Source: Gammaproteobacteria bacterium (lineage in GTDB: Bacteria > Pseudomonadota > Gammaproteobacteria > Eutrophobiales > Eutrophobiaceae). From it: 11,695 bases of DNA. Location of the stretch: positions 1-11,695 of the forward strand of contig QNEM01000038.1 of NCBI GenBank assembly GCA_003645215.1, read 5' to 3'. The translations under genes and the position numbers were made by a program. How positions within the stretch are numbered: position 1 is the stretch's first letter; the number at the start of each line of letters is the position of its first letter. The notes beneath the pieces are model-generated. The model was given only the letters and a program-made list of their open reading frames with translations, made no database searches and was not told where the DNA came from. Positions 1 through 8,009 of this stretch are shown here, in pieces.

Positions 1-839
1 AATACCCTCAACACTGGCAATCAATCATCAAGGAAAATAATTTACCGCCACCCATGAGCCTGAGGGTGAATTTACGCAGTACAGATCGTGATAGCTACCT
101 GAAAAAACTGCAGGCTGCTGGAATAGAAGCCCAGGCATCGAACCTGAATCAAACTGGCATCGTTCTAACTCACCCTGTGGGTGTAGAAGCACTGCCCGAT
201 TTTGCTGAAGGCCATGTCTCTGTTCAGGATACCGCAGCCCAGCTGGCCATCCCCTTACTGCAACCACAAGCAGGAGAACGAATCCTGGATGCGTGTTCCG
301 CACCCGGAGGGAAACTGGCACATCTATTAGAAACCATGCCAACACTGAAAGAAGTCGTTGCTGTCGAAAAGGAACCTCACCGATTTAAAAAACTTGAGAG
401 CACATTAGAGCGCCTTGGTCTCAGCGCAACGCTGATGCAAAATGATGCTCGTGCTGTGGATGACTGGTGGGACAAACAACTGTTTGACCGAGTTTTGATT
501 GATGCCCCCTGTAGTGCTTCAGGTGTTATCCGTAGACATCCTGATATTAAATACTTACGAACAGCTGAAGATATCCAGAACATTACGGTTTTACAGGCAG
601 AGATACTCGAGGCATTGTGGCCATTGTTAAGCAAAGGTGGCAAGTTGCTGTATATTACCTGTTCAGTATTTAAAGCAGAGAATGACGATCAAATCGCTGC
701 TTTCAGCAATAAACATAATGATGTTAATTCGATACCAATAGAGGCATCTTGGGGCATGGCTACAGAGTATGGTCGACAGATTCTACCCGGTGATAATGCA
801 ATGGATGGATTTTATTATGCTCAATTGCAAAAAACCTGA
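1..839 (+). CDS. rsmB: 16S rRNA m5C967 methyltransferase RsmB, 5'-truncated by window edge
   Basis: RsmB uses S-adenosylmethionine to methylate C5 of cytosine 967 in 16S rRNA in the cytoplasm. The reading frame is open from base 3 (bases 1-2 end a cut codon). The codons before the first ATG at 54 read YPQHWQSIIKENNLPPP, which matches the E. coli RsmB segment YPEQWQSIVEANNQRPP. So 54 is an internal Met and the true start, with the NusB-like RNA-binding domain, lies off the window. About 278 of roughly 430 codons are visible. Family motifs are the SAM-binding loop DACSAPGGK (288-314), DAPCSASG with its conserved Cys at codon 510-512, and the TCS motif with the nucleophilic Cys at codon 660-662. 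The RRHPDIK stretch and the C-terminal GFYYAQL also fit RsmB. The next gene starts inside its 3' end, so they are probably cotranscribed. The identification is firm. Confidence 0.96.
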   Translation, partial: YPQHWQSIIKENNLPPPMSLRVNLRSTDRDSYLKKLQAAGIEAQASNLNQTGIVLTHPVGVEALPDFAEGHVSVQDTAAQLAIPLLQPQAGERILDACSAPGGKLAHLLETMPTLKEVVAVEKEPHRFKKLESTLERLGLSATLMQNDARAVDDWWDKQLFDRVLIDAPCSASGVIRRHPDIKYLRTAEDIQNITVLQAEILEALWPLLSKGGKLLYITCSVFKAENDDQIAAFSNKHNDVNSIPIEASWGMATEYGRQILPGDNAMDGFYYAQLQKT

Positions 840-1419
840 GACGGGGACACACATTATCCTGTCTGCCCTGGTGGGCCTGTTGCTATTGCCAGTATCAACC
901 CATGCAGAATTACACCATCTGCAATCAAAGCATGGCTTCATTGTTGAAAGTGCAGAGTTGAATTTGGATGGATCCGAGTACACGCTCAATGCTGATATAC
1001 AATTTCACTTCAGCAAAGAAGCCCTGAAGGCGCTTGAACACGGGATTGCATTACAGATTGATATAGAGGTACAGGCAAAACAAAACAGAAAATGGCTATG
1101 GGATAAAAAGATTCGCAATAAAGTATTCAGCCAACGACTGGAATATCAGCCTCTCAGCGAACAGTACCTTATCACTGATTTGAACACCGGCAACAAACAT
1201 CATTTCCGCAGTTTTCAATACGCGCTCGAATTCATGGGGTCAATTAATGATTATCCATTTCTAGGACTCGCTGCTCTGCAACAGGATAAAAAATATACCG
1301 CACTGGTACGTGCCAGTTTAAATACAGAATCACTTCCAACACCATTAAGACTATCAGCCTATGTTTCCTCAGACTGGCAATTATCCAGTCCCTGGTTCAA
1401 GTGGACAATTAAACAATGA
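817..1419 (+). CDS. DUF4390 family exported protein
   Basis: This is a 200-residue protein of unknown function resembling the DUF4390 family, which is found next to rsmB and NtrY-like kinases in proteobacteria. Residues 1-30 look like a Sec signal peptide: Lys5-Lys6, a hydrophobic core at about 13-26, and an Ala-X-Ala-like site THA before Glu31. The mature protein should be periplasmic. Family-like features are an AELNLDGSEYTLNADI strand region, an alternating ALEHGIALQIDIEV segment, KWLWDKKI, and RLEYQPLSEQYLI. I chose the ATG at 817 because it gives a normal signal peptide and has a purine-rich GGA seven bases upstream. In-frame ATGs at 769, 796 and 805 would add up to 16 residues of unlikely leader. 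The start overlaps rsmB by 23 bases, and its TGA overlaps the kinase ATG. Tight coupling to a membrane kinase suggests a partner role, which is inference. Confidence 0.85.
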   Translation: MLNCKKPETGTHIILSALVGLLLLPVSTHAELHHLQSKHGFIVESAELNLDGSEYTLNADIQFHFSKEALKALEHGIALQIDIEVQAKQNRKWLWDKKIRNKVFSQRLEYQPLSEQYLITDLNTGNKHHFRSFQYALEFMGSINDYPFLGLAALQQDKKYTALVRASLNTESLPTPLRLSAYVSSDWQLSSPWFKWTIKQ

Positions 1420-3632
1420 GAAAATCCGGCACAGTCATTCTCTACACCGGGCTATTTTTATTTGCCTGTATGCTCGCTGCTTTACTGATGATGAGTGATG
1501 CACTCAGGGATTCATCACAGTTCAGTCGCCTGTATTCGGGGCTTTTAATCTTTACCACTCTGGGTCTTTGTTCATTAGTGACGCTCATATTCCTGAATTT
1601 GAGACACCTGATACAGCAGCGCCGCAATCAAATACCAGGGACACGTATGACCGTGCGAATGATTGCCATGTTTACAGCACTCTCCGTGACTCCTGTATTG
1701 GTCGTTTATCTTTTTTCCCTGGATTTTTTACATCGTGGTATTGATAGCTGGTTTGATCTACGCGTTGAACAGGCACTGGATGATTCACTCAAGCTGAGCA
1801 AACTCTCTCTTGATACGCGGATGAGAGAATTACTGAAGCAGACAAATCAAATGGCAAAGGAAACATCCGGGATATCAGATGCAGAGATGCCTTTTGAAAT
1901 TGATGAACTGCGTACCCGCACGAATGCCAAGGAAGTCACACTGATGAACAGACAGGGTGGTGTCATCACCTCGAGCTCAGAAAATACCGAGAGCGTTATC
2001 CCTGATAGACCGAGCGATACTATTTTATTACAACTGCAACAAGGCGGAAGCTACACAGGACTGGACAATACAATCAGATCAGGTTTGCATATCCGCGTAG
2101 TTGTAAATGTAACTGATATAAACGTAGTGAATAATTCAAGAATGATTCAGGCACTCTACCCTGTCTCAGAGGAAATAAATACGCTGACCAATAGCATTCA
2201 AACCTCGTATATCAAATACAAAGAACTCTCTTATCTTCGTGAGCAACTTAAACTCAGCTTTATTCTGGTTCTGACCCTGGTCCTTTTATTCAGCCTGTTT
2301 GCTACGGTCTGGACTGCATTTTACTTTTCCAAACGACATGTCGCACCTATCAGAGACATGGCAGAGGGCACCAGGGCGATTGCTGATGGTGATTACCACA
2401 CCCAGATACCGATACCCAGCAATGATGAACTTGGATTTCTGGTGGCCTCATTTAATGAAATGACACAAAAAATTGCGCAGGCACGCGACGCCGCTAGTCA
2501 CAGTCAACTTAAGGCAGAAACACAACAGGCTTATCTTGAAGCTGTCCTTGGAAGGCTCTCATCAGGCGTACTGGTGTTTGATAAAAACAAGATATTGCGT
2601 ACTTCCAATATTAGTGCGGGGAAAATTCTAGGCATACCCATTAATTCCGTGACCGGTGAATCCCTGGAAAATATTTGCCTGAAATATCAACATCTTGAAC
2701 CCATGCAAAAAACCATCCTCTCCCATGATAATACTGAGCAGGATTGGCGCGAACAAATCACACTATTTGGAAAAAGTGGAAGACAAATTCTGATGTGTAG
2801 CGGCACACCACATTCGATAACTCAGGATGAAAACGAAGGTTATATCATCGTCTTTGATGACATAACCGAACTGTTACAGGGACAGAAAAATGCTGCATGG
2901 AGTGAGATGGCACGACGGCTTGCACATGAAATCAAGAATCCGTTGACGCCAATTCAACTTGCAGCTGAACGATTACGCCATAAGTATCTTCACACCATGG
3001 ACCAAAAGGACGCAGATACCCTTGACCGTTTAACAAATACTATTGTGCAACAGGTAGAAACCATGAAGGACATGGTTAACACATTTTCAGACTATGCAAG
3101 ACCGCCAGAGACAAAAACACAGGCCATGGACATTAATACCCTGATAAAGGAAGTACTGGATTTATTCACCAACCTGGATCAAAAGACCGAAATCGAACTA
3201 AACCTGGAAACTCACTTGCCAATGGTTAATGCAGACGTGAGCAGACTCAGGCAAGTTTTTAATAACCTTCTGAAAAATGCATTTGATGCCTGCGAAGAAA
3301 TTACTGATTCAACATTAACCATTACCAGCCAGTGTATTTCAACAGCAGGTACCGAATATGTAGAAATTTTAATCAGTGATTCCGGGCCGGGTATTTCGGA
3401 AGATATCATGGAGCATATCTTTGAGCCCTATGTAACCACCAAGACAAAAGGCACGGGATTAGGTCTCGCCATCGTAAAGAAAATTATTGAAGAGCATAAT
3501 GGCGTTGTCTGGCTCGAAAACAATAAGAACAAAGCCGGTGTAAGTGCGATAATCAGATTACCGATCATGCAGAAGCAAGATGACAACACGCATAGTAATA
3601 ATACGAATGGCAAAACAGGAATGACTTCATGA
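1416..3632 (+). CDS. NtrY-like membrane sensor histidine kinase
   Basis: This 738-residue sensor kinase should autophosphorylate and pass phosphate to the regulator encoded next. Three membrane segments (about residues 6-26, 40-62 and 82-102) precede a large extracytoplasmic region (about 105-278) that begins with GIDSWFDLRVEQALDDSL, like NtrY proteins. A fourth membrane segment (280-304) leads into a HAMP domain (305-357) and a PAS domain (about 370-487). The dimerisation domain has the H box RLAHEIKNP with phospho-acceptor His504. The ATPase domain has an N box (NNLLKNAFDA, residues 616-625), a G1 box (DSGPG, 655-659) and a G2 box (GTGLGL, 679-684). All kinase motifs look functional. The start is the ATGA overlap with the DUF4390 gene, and the end overlaps the regulator the same way. 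NtrY by fold does not mean nitrogen sensing here: the extracytoplasmic sensor and the position before trkA leave the signal unknown. Confidence 0.93.
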   Translation: MRKSGTVILYTGLFLFACMLAALLMMSDALRDSSQFSRLYSGLLIFTTLGLCSLVTLIFLNLRHLIQQRRNQIPGTRMTVRMIAMFTALSVTPVLVVYLFSLDFLHRGIDSWFDLRVEQALDDSLKLSKLSLDTRMRELLKQTNQMAKETSGISDAEMPFEIDELRTRTNAKEVTLMNRQGGVITSSSENTESVIPDRPSDTILLQLQQGGSYTGLDNTIRSGLHIRVVVNVTDINVVNNSRMIQALYPVSEEINTLTNSIQTSYIKYKELSYLREQLKLSFILVLTLVLLFSLFATVWTAFYFSKRHVAPIRDMAEGTRAIADGDYHTQIPIPSNDELGFLVASFNEMTQKIAQARDAASHSQLKAETQQAYLEAVLGRLSSGVLVFDKNKILRTSNISAGKILGIPINSVTGESLENICLKYQHLEPMQKTILSHDNTEQDWREQITLFGKSGRQILMCSGTPHSITQDENEGYIIVFDDITELLQGQKNAAWSEMARRLAHEIKNPLTPIQLAAERLRHKYLHTMDQKDADTLDRLTNTIVQQVETMKDMVNTFSDYARPPETKTQAMDINTLIKEVLDLFTNLDQKTEIELNLETHLPMVNADVSRLRQVFNNLLKNAFDACEEITDSTLTITSQCISTAGTEYVEILISDSGPGISEDIMEHIFEPYVTTKTKGTGLGLAIVKKIIEEHNGVVWLENNKNKAGVSAIIRLPIMQKQDDNTHSNNTNGKTGMTS

Positions 3633-4999
3633 TAGCCGGCAAAATTATGGTGGTTGATGACGAACCAGACATAAGAAGTCTGATCAAGGAAATACTTGAA
3701 GACGAAAATTTTGAAGTTACCGTCGCAGAAGATGCGACTCAAGCTGATAACATTCGTGAAGAATTTGATCCTGATCTGATCCTGCTTGATATCTGGATGC
3801 CAGGAATTGACGGCATTACCTTACTCAAACAATGGAATGAGTCAAACCGGATGCACGTACCGGTGATTATGATTTCCGGCCATGGCACGGTCGAGACTGC
3901 CGTCGAGGCAACCCGCCTGGGTGCTTACGATTTTATCGAGAAACCGCTGTCACTCGCCAAGTTAATACTGACGGTGAAACATGCCCTGGAAAATACGTCA
4001 TTACAAAGAGAAAACATTCGCCTTAAAGACTATAACCAGCGTGTAGATTCACCTATAGGCAAGAGTAAGGTCATGCAAAATCTGAGAGAAAAGATTTTGC
4101 AAATTGTTGAACACAGTACACCTGTTTTGATTACCGGTGAGTCTGGCACGGACAAGGAACGCTTTGCTCGCTATCTGCACAATCAAAGTTCCAGATCTGA
4201 AGCAGCATTTATCAGCGTCGGTATCTCAGCCCTGTCTGCAGATAATTTTCTAATGGAATTTTTTGGTAGCGAGGAGGCAGACAAGGACAGAAGCGGTTTC
4301 TTTGAACAGGCAGAAGGCGGCACCCTGTTTCTCAAGGACATCGCCGATATGGATCTTTCCCTGCAGGCCAAACTACAGAACACTCTGGATAACAAATATT
4401 TCACACGTGTTGGTAGCACAAAAACAAAAGCTTTTGATATCCGCATTATCGCCGCAACCAATCACGATCTTCTTAAACTGGTCAATGAAGGTCTTTTTCG
4501 TGACGATCTCTATTATCAATTAAACATCCTGCCTATCCATATCCCGCCATTGTGTGAACATACTGAAGACATCCCGGAATTACTTGAGTTTTATGTTGAT
4601 TATTTTGCTGATAGAGAGGGGCTGGCCTATCGACATTTTACTGTCGCGGCACAAAACCAGCTACGCAGCTATTCCTGGCCCGGTAATGTCAGAGAACTAA
4701 AGAACATGGTGCAGAGACTGCTTATTCTTGGCACTAAAGAAAATATTGATATAGATGAGCTGGATCTGGCACGGGGTAAAGTTACCTCACTGGCTGATGA
4801 GCAAAATTTCATCCCTGATTTTGATATGCCTCTACGTGAAGCAAGAGAGCGATTTGAAAAAGAATATTTACAACACAAGCTTATTGCTGCAGGTGGTAGT
4901 GTAAGTAAAGTAGCTGAAGCCGTCGGTATGGAACGGACGCATCTTTATCGTAAGTTGAAATCACTTGGCATTACGATTAAAAACCAGGATTCAAAATAG
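3629..4999 (+). CDS. NtrX-like response regulator with degenerate AAA+ domain
   Basis: This 456-residue regulator has three domains. The receiver (about 1-120) is complete: acidic pair Asp10-Asp11, phospho-acceptor Asp54, Ser83 and Lys105. The C terminus (about 405-452) carries a Fis-type helix-turn-helix, GSVSKVAEAVGMERTHLYRKL. The central sigma54-activator-type AAA+ domain (about 137-380) is damaged where catalysis occurs. Walker A reads GESGTDKE (170-177), with Asp175 replacing the Gly before Lys. Walker B reads GGTLFLKDI, with Lys236-Asp237 for Asp-Glu. The GAFTGA loop is absent and the segment (213-226) is about five residues short. The arginine-finger region has Arg291 but Gln297 for the second Arg, and PPLRER has become PPLCEH (306-311). 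Sensor I (AATN) and SWPGNVREL remain. NtrX proteins are known to lack GAFTGA; loss of the ATPase residues goes further. The start ATG overlaps the kinase TGA and has AGGA eight bases upstream. Probably a phosphorylation-controlled DNA-binding protein, not a sigma54 activator. Confidence 0.92.
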   Translation: MIAGKIMVVDDEPDIRSLIKEILEDENFEVTVAEDATQADNIREEFDPDLILLDIWMPGIDGITLLKQWNESNRMHVPVIMISGHGTVETAVEATRLGAYDFIEKPLSLAKLILTVKHALENTSLQRENIRLKDYNQRVDSPIGKSKVMQNLREKILQIVEHSTPVLITGESGTDKERFARYLHNQSSRSEAAFISVGISALSADNFLMEFFGSEEADKDRSGFFEQAEGGTLFLKDIADMDLSLQAKLQNTLDNKYFTRVGSTKTKAFDIRIIAATNHDLLKLVNEGLFRDDLYYQLNILPIHIPPLCEHTEDIPELLEFYVDYFADREGLAYRHFTVAAQNQLRSYSWPGNVRELKNMVQRLLILGTKENIDIDELDLARGKVTSLADEQNFIPDFDMPLREARERFEKEYLQHKLIAAGGSVSKVAEAVGMERTHLYRKLKSLGITIKNQDSK

Positions 5000-5004
5000 T
5001 CAGG

Positions 5005-5022
5005 TTCCAAAACAGGTTGGAA
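5005..5022. repeat. Short inverted repeat overlapping the putative trkA -35
   Basis: TTCCA (5005-5009) and TGGAA (5018-5022) form a perfect 5-base inverted repeat separated by eight bases. The right arm lies within the candidate -35 TTGGAA. The same stretch also contains two copies of CAGGTT (5001-5006 and 5013-5018). No T-run follows, so it does not look like a terminator. It could be an operator half-site pair, but a 5-base repeat can arise by chance. Confidence 0.25.
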
Positions 5023-5045
5023 GATTCGATAAGTCTGGCTATAGT
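5017..5045 (+). promoter_or_regulatory. Candidate sigma70 promoter for trkA-trkH
   Basis: TTGGAA (5017-5022, four of six consensus bases) and TATAGT (5040-5045, five of six) are separated by exactly 17 bases. Transcription would begin near 5052, about 108 bases before the trkA ATG. This is the only sizeable gap between the regulator and trkA, and the genes on either side of it are nearly contiguous, so a promoter is expected here. No sigma54 -24/-12 element (GG-N10-GC) was apparent near trkA. Confidence 0.45.
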
Positions 5046-5061
5046 GCAGGAAATTTGAGCA

Positions 5062-5163
5062 ATGAATATTCATAAAATTACCAGGCACATGCATGAGCTG
5101 AATATGAAGACCATAATTATGATTTTTCTGGTAATGATTCATCCGGTAGAACACAAACAATGA
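5062..5163 (+). CDS. Possible 33-residue leader ORF coupled to trkA
   Basis: An ATG at 5062 opens a 33-codon frame ending in TGA at 5161-5163, which overlaps the trkA ATG as ATGA. The peptide has a charged N-terminal part (MNIHKITRHMHEL), a short hydrophobic run (IIMIFLVMI) and a polar tail. Met occurs at 10, 15, 20 and 25. AGGA lies ten bases upstream (5048-5051). trkA itself has no clear Shine-Dalgarno sequence, so translation of this ORF could feed ribosomes to trkA. Against it: no recognised family, a possible chance ORF, and if transcription starts near 5052 its Shine-Dalgarno would be lost. Confidence 0.3.
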   Translation: MNIHKITRHMHELNMKTIIMIFLVMIHPVEHKQ

Positions 5164-6533
5164 AAATAATTATTCTCGGTGCAGGTCAGGTCGGTTCCTC
5201 GGTAGCCGCAAATCTTGTTGGTGAGGCGAATGACATAACCGTTGTAGATTCAAATCCCAAGTGCTTGACTAACCTGAATGAGCGATATGATTTACAGACA
5301 ATTGTAGGTGTCGCATCCCACCCTTCCGTACTTGAACAAGCCGGTGCAAAGGATGCGGATATGATACTTGCCGTGACAAATAGCGATGAAATCAACATGA
5401 TCGCCTGTCAGGTGGCCTACACTTTATTTCACACCCCGACAAAAATAGCACGTGTAAGAAATACAGAATACCTCTCAAAAACAGCATTGTTTGCGCAGGA
5501 AGCTTTGCCCATTGATGTCCTTATCAGTCCTGAACAATTAGTCACCGAACATATAGAGCGTCTGATCAGCTACCCAAGAGCACTACAGGTTCTGGAATTT
5601 GCTGAAGGCAAGGCGCAGATGGTTGCGGTACGAGCCAATTACAGTGGCCCTCTGGTGGGTCACCGGACAGGTGATGTTGGCAGATATTTACCAGAGCTTG
5701 ACTGCCGTATCGTCATCCTGTTCCGTCATAACAAGGCAATCATCCCGGATAGAAATACTGTCGTTGAACCTGATGATGAACTTTTCTTTATCGGTGCACC
5801 AAAACACGTACGGGCCCTGTTACAAAGCCTGCGCAGCACAACGAGAGAAGTGAAACGCATTATGCTGGCGGGTGGCGGTAATATTGGCATGCGATTGGCC
5901 ATGAAGTTGGAGCGACAGTATCAGGTGAAGCTCATAGAAATGGACTTTGAACGCGCGCAACATGCTGCCGAACAATTGAAAAACACTATTGTATTGCATG
6001 GTGATGCGACGAACGAAGAATTGCTCAGAGAAGAAAATATTGATGACACCGACATCTTCTGTGCACTGACCCATGCAGACGAAGCAAATATTATTTCATC
6101 GATGTTATCCAAGCGTCTTGGTGCACGTAAGGTAATGGCACTCATCAACCGTGCCGGTTATGTTGATTTGGTACAGAGCAATGTGATTGATATCGCCATA
6201 TCTCCGCAACAGGCAACGATTGGGACACTACTGGCCCATATCAGAAAAGGCGATGTCGTTGCGGTCCATTCCCTAAGGAGAGGAGCTGCAGAAGCAATCG
6301 AGGCAGTTGCACACGGCAACAAGGATTCTTCCAGGGTTGTCGGTCGCATGATTGAAGAAGTTGACTTGCCACCAGGTACAAGTATTGGGGCACTGGTTCG
6401 AGGAGATGTAGTTATCCTTGCTCTTCATGATACCGTGATAGAGGCTGAAGACCACGTCATCTTACTGGTGGCAGACAAGAAACAGGTCCCCGAAATAGAA
6501 CGTTTGTTTCAGGTGGGTATCACTTTCCTATAA
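5160..6533 (+). CDS. trkA: Trk potassium uptake system NAD-binding subunit TrkA
   Basis: TrkA is the cytoplasmic peripheral subunit that binds NAD(H) or ATP and gates the TrkH potassium channel. The 457-residue length matches the roughly 458 of E. coli TrkA. It contains two tandem RCK units. The first begins with the Rossmann loop GAGQVG (residues 7-12) and acidic Asp30 (VVDSNP) at the end of the second strand. The second begins with AGGGNIG (237-243) and Glu260 (LIEMDFERA). Each is followed by a smaller RCK-C lobe ending in hydrophobic beta strands. The ATG at 5160 places the family-typical MKIIILGAGQVGSS at the N terminus, although no strong ribosome site precedes it. The gene is separated by 160 bases from the upstream regulator and 24 from trkH, and probably heads an operon with trkH. 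The call is very firm. Confidence 0.97.
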   Translation: MKIIILGAGQVGSSVAANLVGEANDITVVDSNPKCLTNLNERYDLQTIVGVASHPSVLEQAGAKDADMILAVTNSDEINMIACQVAYTLFHTPTKIARVRNTEYLSKTALFAQEALPIDVLISPEQLVTEHIERLISYPRALQVLEFAEGKAQMVAVRANYSGPLVGHRTGDVGRYLPELDCRIVILFRHNKAIIPDRNTVVEPDDELFFIGAPKHVRALLQSLRSTTREVKRIMLAGGGNIGMRLAMKLERQYQVKLIEMDFERAQHAAEQLKNTIVLHGDATNEELLREENIDDTDIFCALTHADEANIISSMLSKRLGARKVMALINRAGYVDLVQSNVIDIAISPQQATIGTLLAHIRKGDVVAVHSLRRGAAEAIEAVAHGNKDSSRVVGRMIEEVDLPPGTSIGALVRGDVVILALHDTVIEAEDHVILLVADKKQVPEIERLFQVGITFL

Positions 6534-6557
6534 TCTCTTTTCTGGCCAACATACATA

Positions 6558-8009
6558 ATGCAATATGCAGTCGTTCAACGAATCCTGGGGATCTTGCTCA
6601 GCCTGTTTAGCCTGACATTATTACCTCCAATCGCCATAGCGTGGTGGAGTAATGACAGCAGCCTGCAGGGTTTCCTGACTGCTATTTTCCTTATCACCCT
6701 TATTGGATTTTGCCTGTGGTTCCCTGTTAGAAATATCCGTAATGAATTAAAACTCAGAGATGGCTTTGTTGTTGTTGTACTTTTCTGGGTAGGTCTGGGA
6801 TTCACAGGTGCAATTCCATTTGTTTTATCAGACACACCACATCTAAGTATTACCGATGCTGTGTTCGAGTCCATGTCAGGCTTGACCACTACAGGTGCAA
6901 CAATTCTCACTGGTATTGATGATCTGCCTAAACCAATATTGTTTTACCGTCAGGAACTGCAATGGTTAGGTGGTATGGGTATTATTGTTTTAGCTGTCGC
7001 GATACTACCCATCCTGGGTATTGGTGGTATGCAGTTATACCGGGCTGAAACACCAGGGCCGATGAAAGAATCAAAATTAACACCGCGTATCACCGAAACT
7101 GCCAAAGCCCTCTGGTATATTTATCTTGGTTTGACCGTGACTTGTTGTCTGTCTTACTGGGCGGCCGGTATGACTTTTTTCGATGCCATCAGCCATAGCT
7201 TTTCAACGGTTTCTATTGGTGGTTTCTCTACACACGATGCGAGTATTGGTTATTTTAATAACATATGGGTTGATACTATAGCCATTGTCTTCATGATATT
7301 TTCAGGCATCAATTTCACCCTGCATTTTTTTGCATGGCGAAACCAAAGTACCCAACCCTATTGGCATGACTCGGAGCTCAGGGCTTACCTGAGTATTATG
7401 GGAATCGTTTGTCTGGTCACTTGTATCTACCTGTCGATAACCTCAGATTACACGGACTTGACCAAAATGTTTGTAGATGGAATCTTCCAATCCATATCTA
7501 TTGCTACAACCACAGGCTTTACTACAACCCAGTATCAAAACTGGCCAAGTTTTCTACCCATGTTATTACTTTTCGCAAGTTTTCTCGGTGCCTGTGCTGG
7601 CTCAACGGGTGGCGGTATAAAAATTGTTCGCGTATTACTCCTTTTCAAACAGGGAATACGCGAGGTTAAAAGACTGATTCATCCCAATGCTCTGTTCATT
7701 ATTAAAATTAATGATAAACCTGTTCAGGAAAGGGTGATTAATGCGATATGGGGATTCTTTGCTGCCTACACTGCTGTATTCATTTTTTTTCAACTGGTAC
7801 TGATGGCATCTGGTCTTGATCCAATCACTGCTTTTTCCGCAGTCGCGGCCTGTCTGAATAATCTTGGACCTGGTCTGGGTGATGTCAGCGCACATTATAA
7901 TAATATCAATGACTTCGCAAAATGGGTCCTCTGCTTTGCCATGCTTATGGGACGTCTGGAAATATTCACACTACTGGTGTTATTTTCCCCTGTCTTCTGG
8001 CGCAAGTAA
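6558..8009 (+). CDS. trkH: Trk potassium transporter membrane subunit TrkH
   Basis: TrkH is the inner-membrane channel-like subunit for potassium uptake and works with TrkA. Its 483 residues equal E. coli TrkH in length, and conserved blocks run throughout. The four selectivity-filter loops are present: SGLTTTGAT (Gly113), STVSIGGFS (Gly221), ATTTGFTT (Gly320) and CLNNLGPGLG (Gly437). The flexible gating segment AGSTGGGIK of the third repeat and the LLFKQGIREVKRLIHPNA segment after it are also typical. The protein ends in FSPVFWRK, as the family does. The start MQYAVVQRILGILLSLFS aligns with the E. coli N terminus. No Shine-Dalgarno is visible in the 24 bases before it, so coupling to trkA translation may matter. 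Its TAA shares one base with the next ATG. A TrkH (not KtrB) assignment is secure. Confidence 0.97.
   Translation: MQYAVVQRILGILLSLFSLTLLPPIAIAWWSNDSSLQGFLTAIFLITLIGFCLWFPVRNIRNELKLRDGFVVVVLFWVGLGFTGAIPFVLSDTPHLSITDAVFESMSGLTTTGATILTGIDDLPKPILFYRQELQWLGGMGIIVLAVAILPILGIGGMQLYRAETPGPMKESKLTPRITETAKALWYIYLGLTVTCCLSYWAAGMTFFDAISHSFSTVSIGGFSTHDASIGYFNNIWVDTIAIVFMIFSGINFTLHFFAWRNQSTQPYWHDSELRAYLSIMGIVCLVTCIYLSITSDYTDLTKMFVDGIFQSISIATTTGFTTTQYQNWPSFLPMLLLFASFLGACAGSTGGGIKIVRVLLLFKQGIREVKRLIHPNALFIIKINDKPVQERVINAIWGFFAAYTAVFIFFQLVLMASGLDPITAFSAVAACLNNLGPGLGDVSAHYNNINDFAKWVLCFAMLMGRLEIFTLLVLFSPVFWRK

Noticed and set aside
54..56. ATG at 54 as the start of rsmB
   Set aside because: The frame is open to the window edge and the codons before it match the E. 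coli RsmB sequence, so the real start is upstream of the window.
5005..5022. Inverted repeat after the regulator gene as a transcription terminator
   Set aside because: Five-base stem, eight-base loop, low GC and no T-run after it.
7783..7790. Run of eight T in trkH as a phase-variation or slippage site
   Set aside because: It encodes Ile-Phe-Phe within a membrane helix, the ORF is intact, and there is no reason for phase variation of a potassium channel subunit.
7922..8008. Upstream in-frame ATG extending the methyltransferase by 29 residues
   Set aside because: The extension lies entirely in trkH coding sequence, has no methyltransferase character, and the TAATG junction at 8007-8011 gives a natural start.
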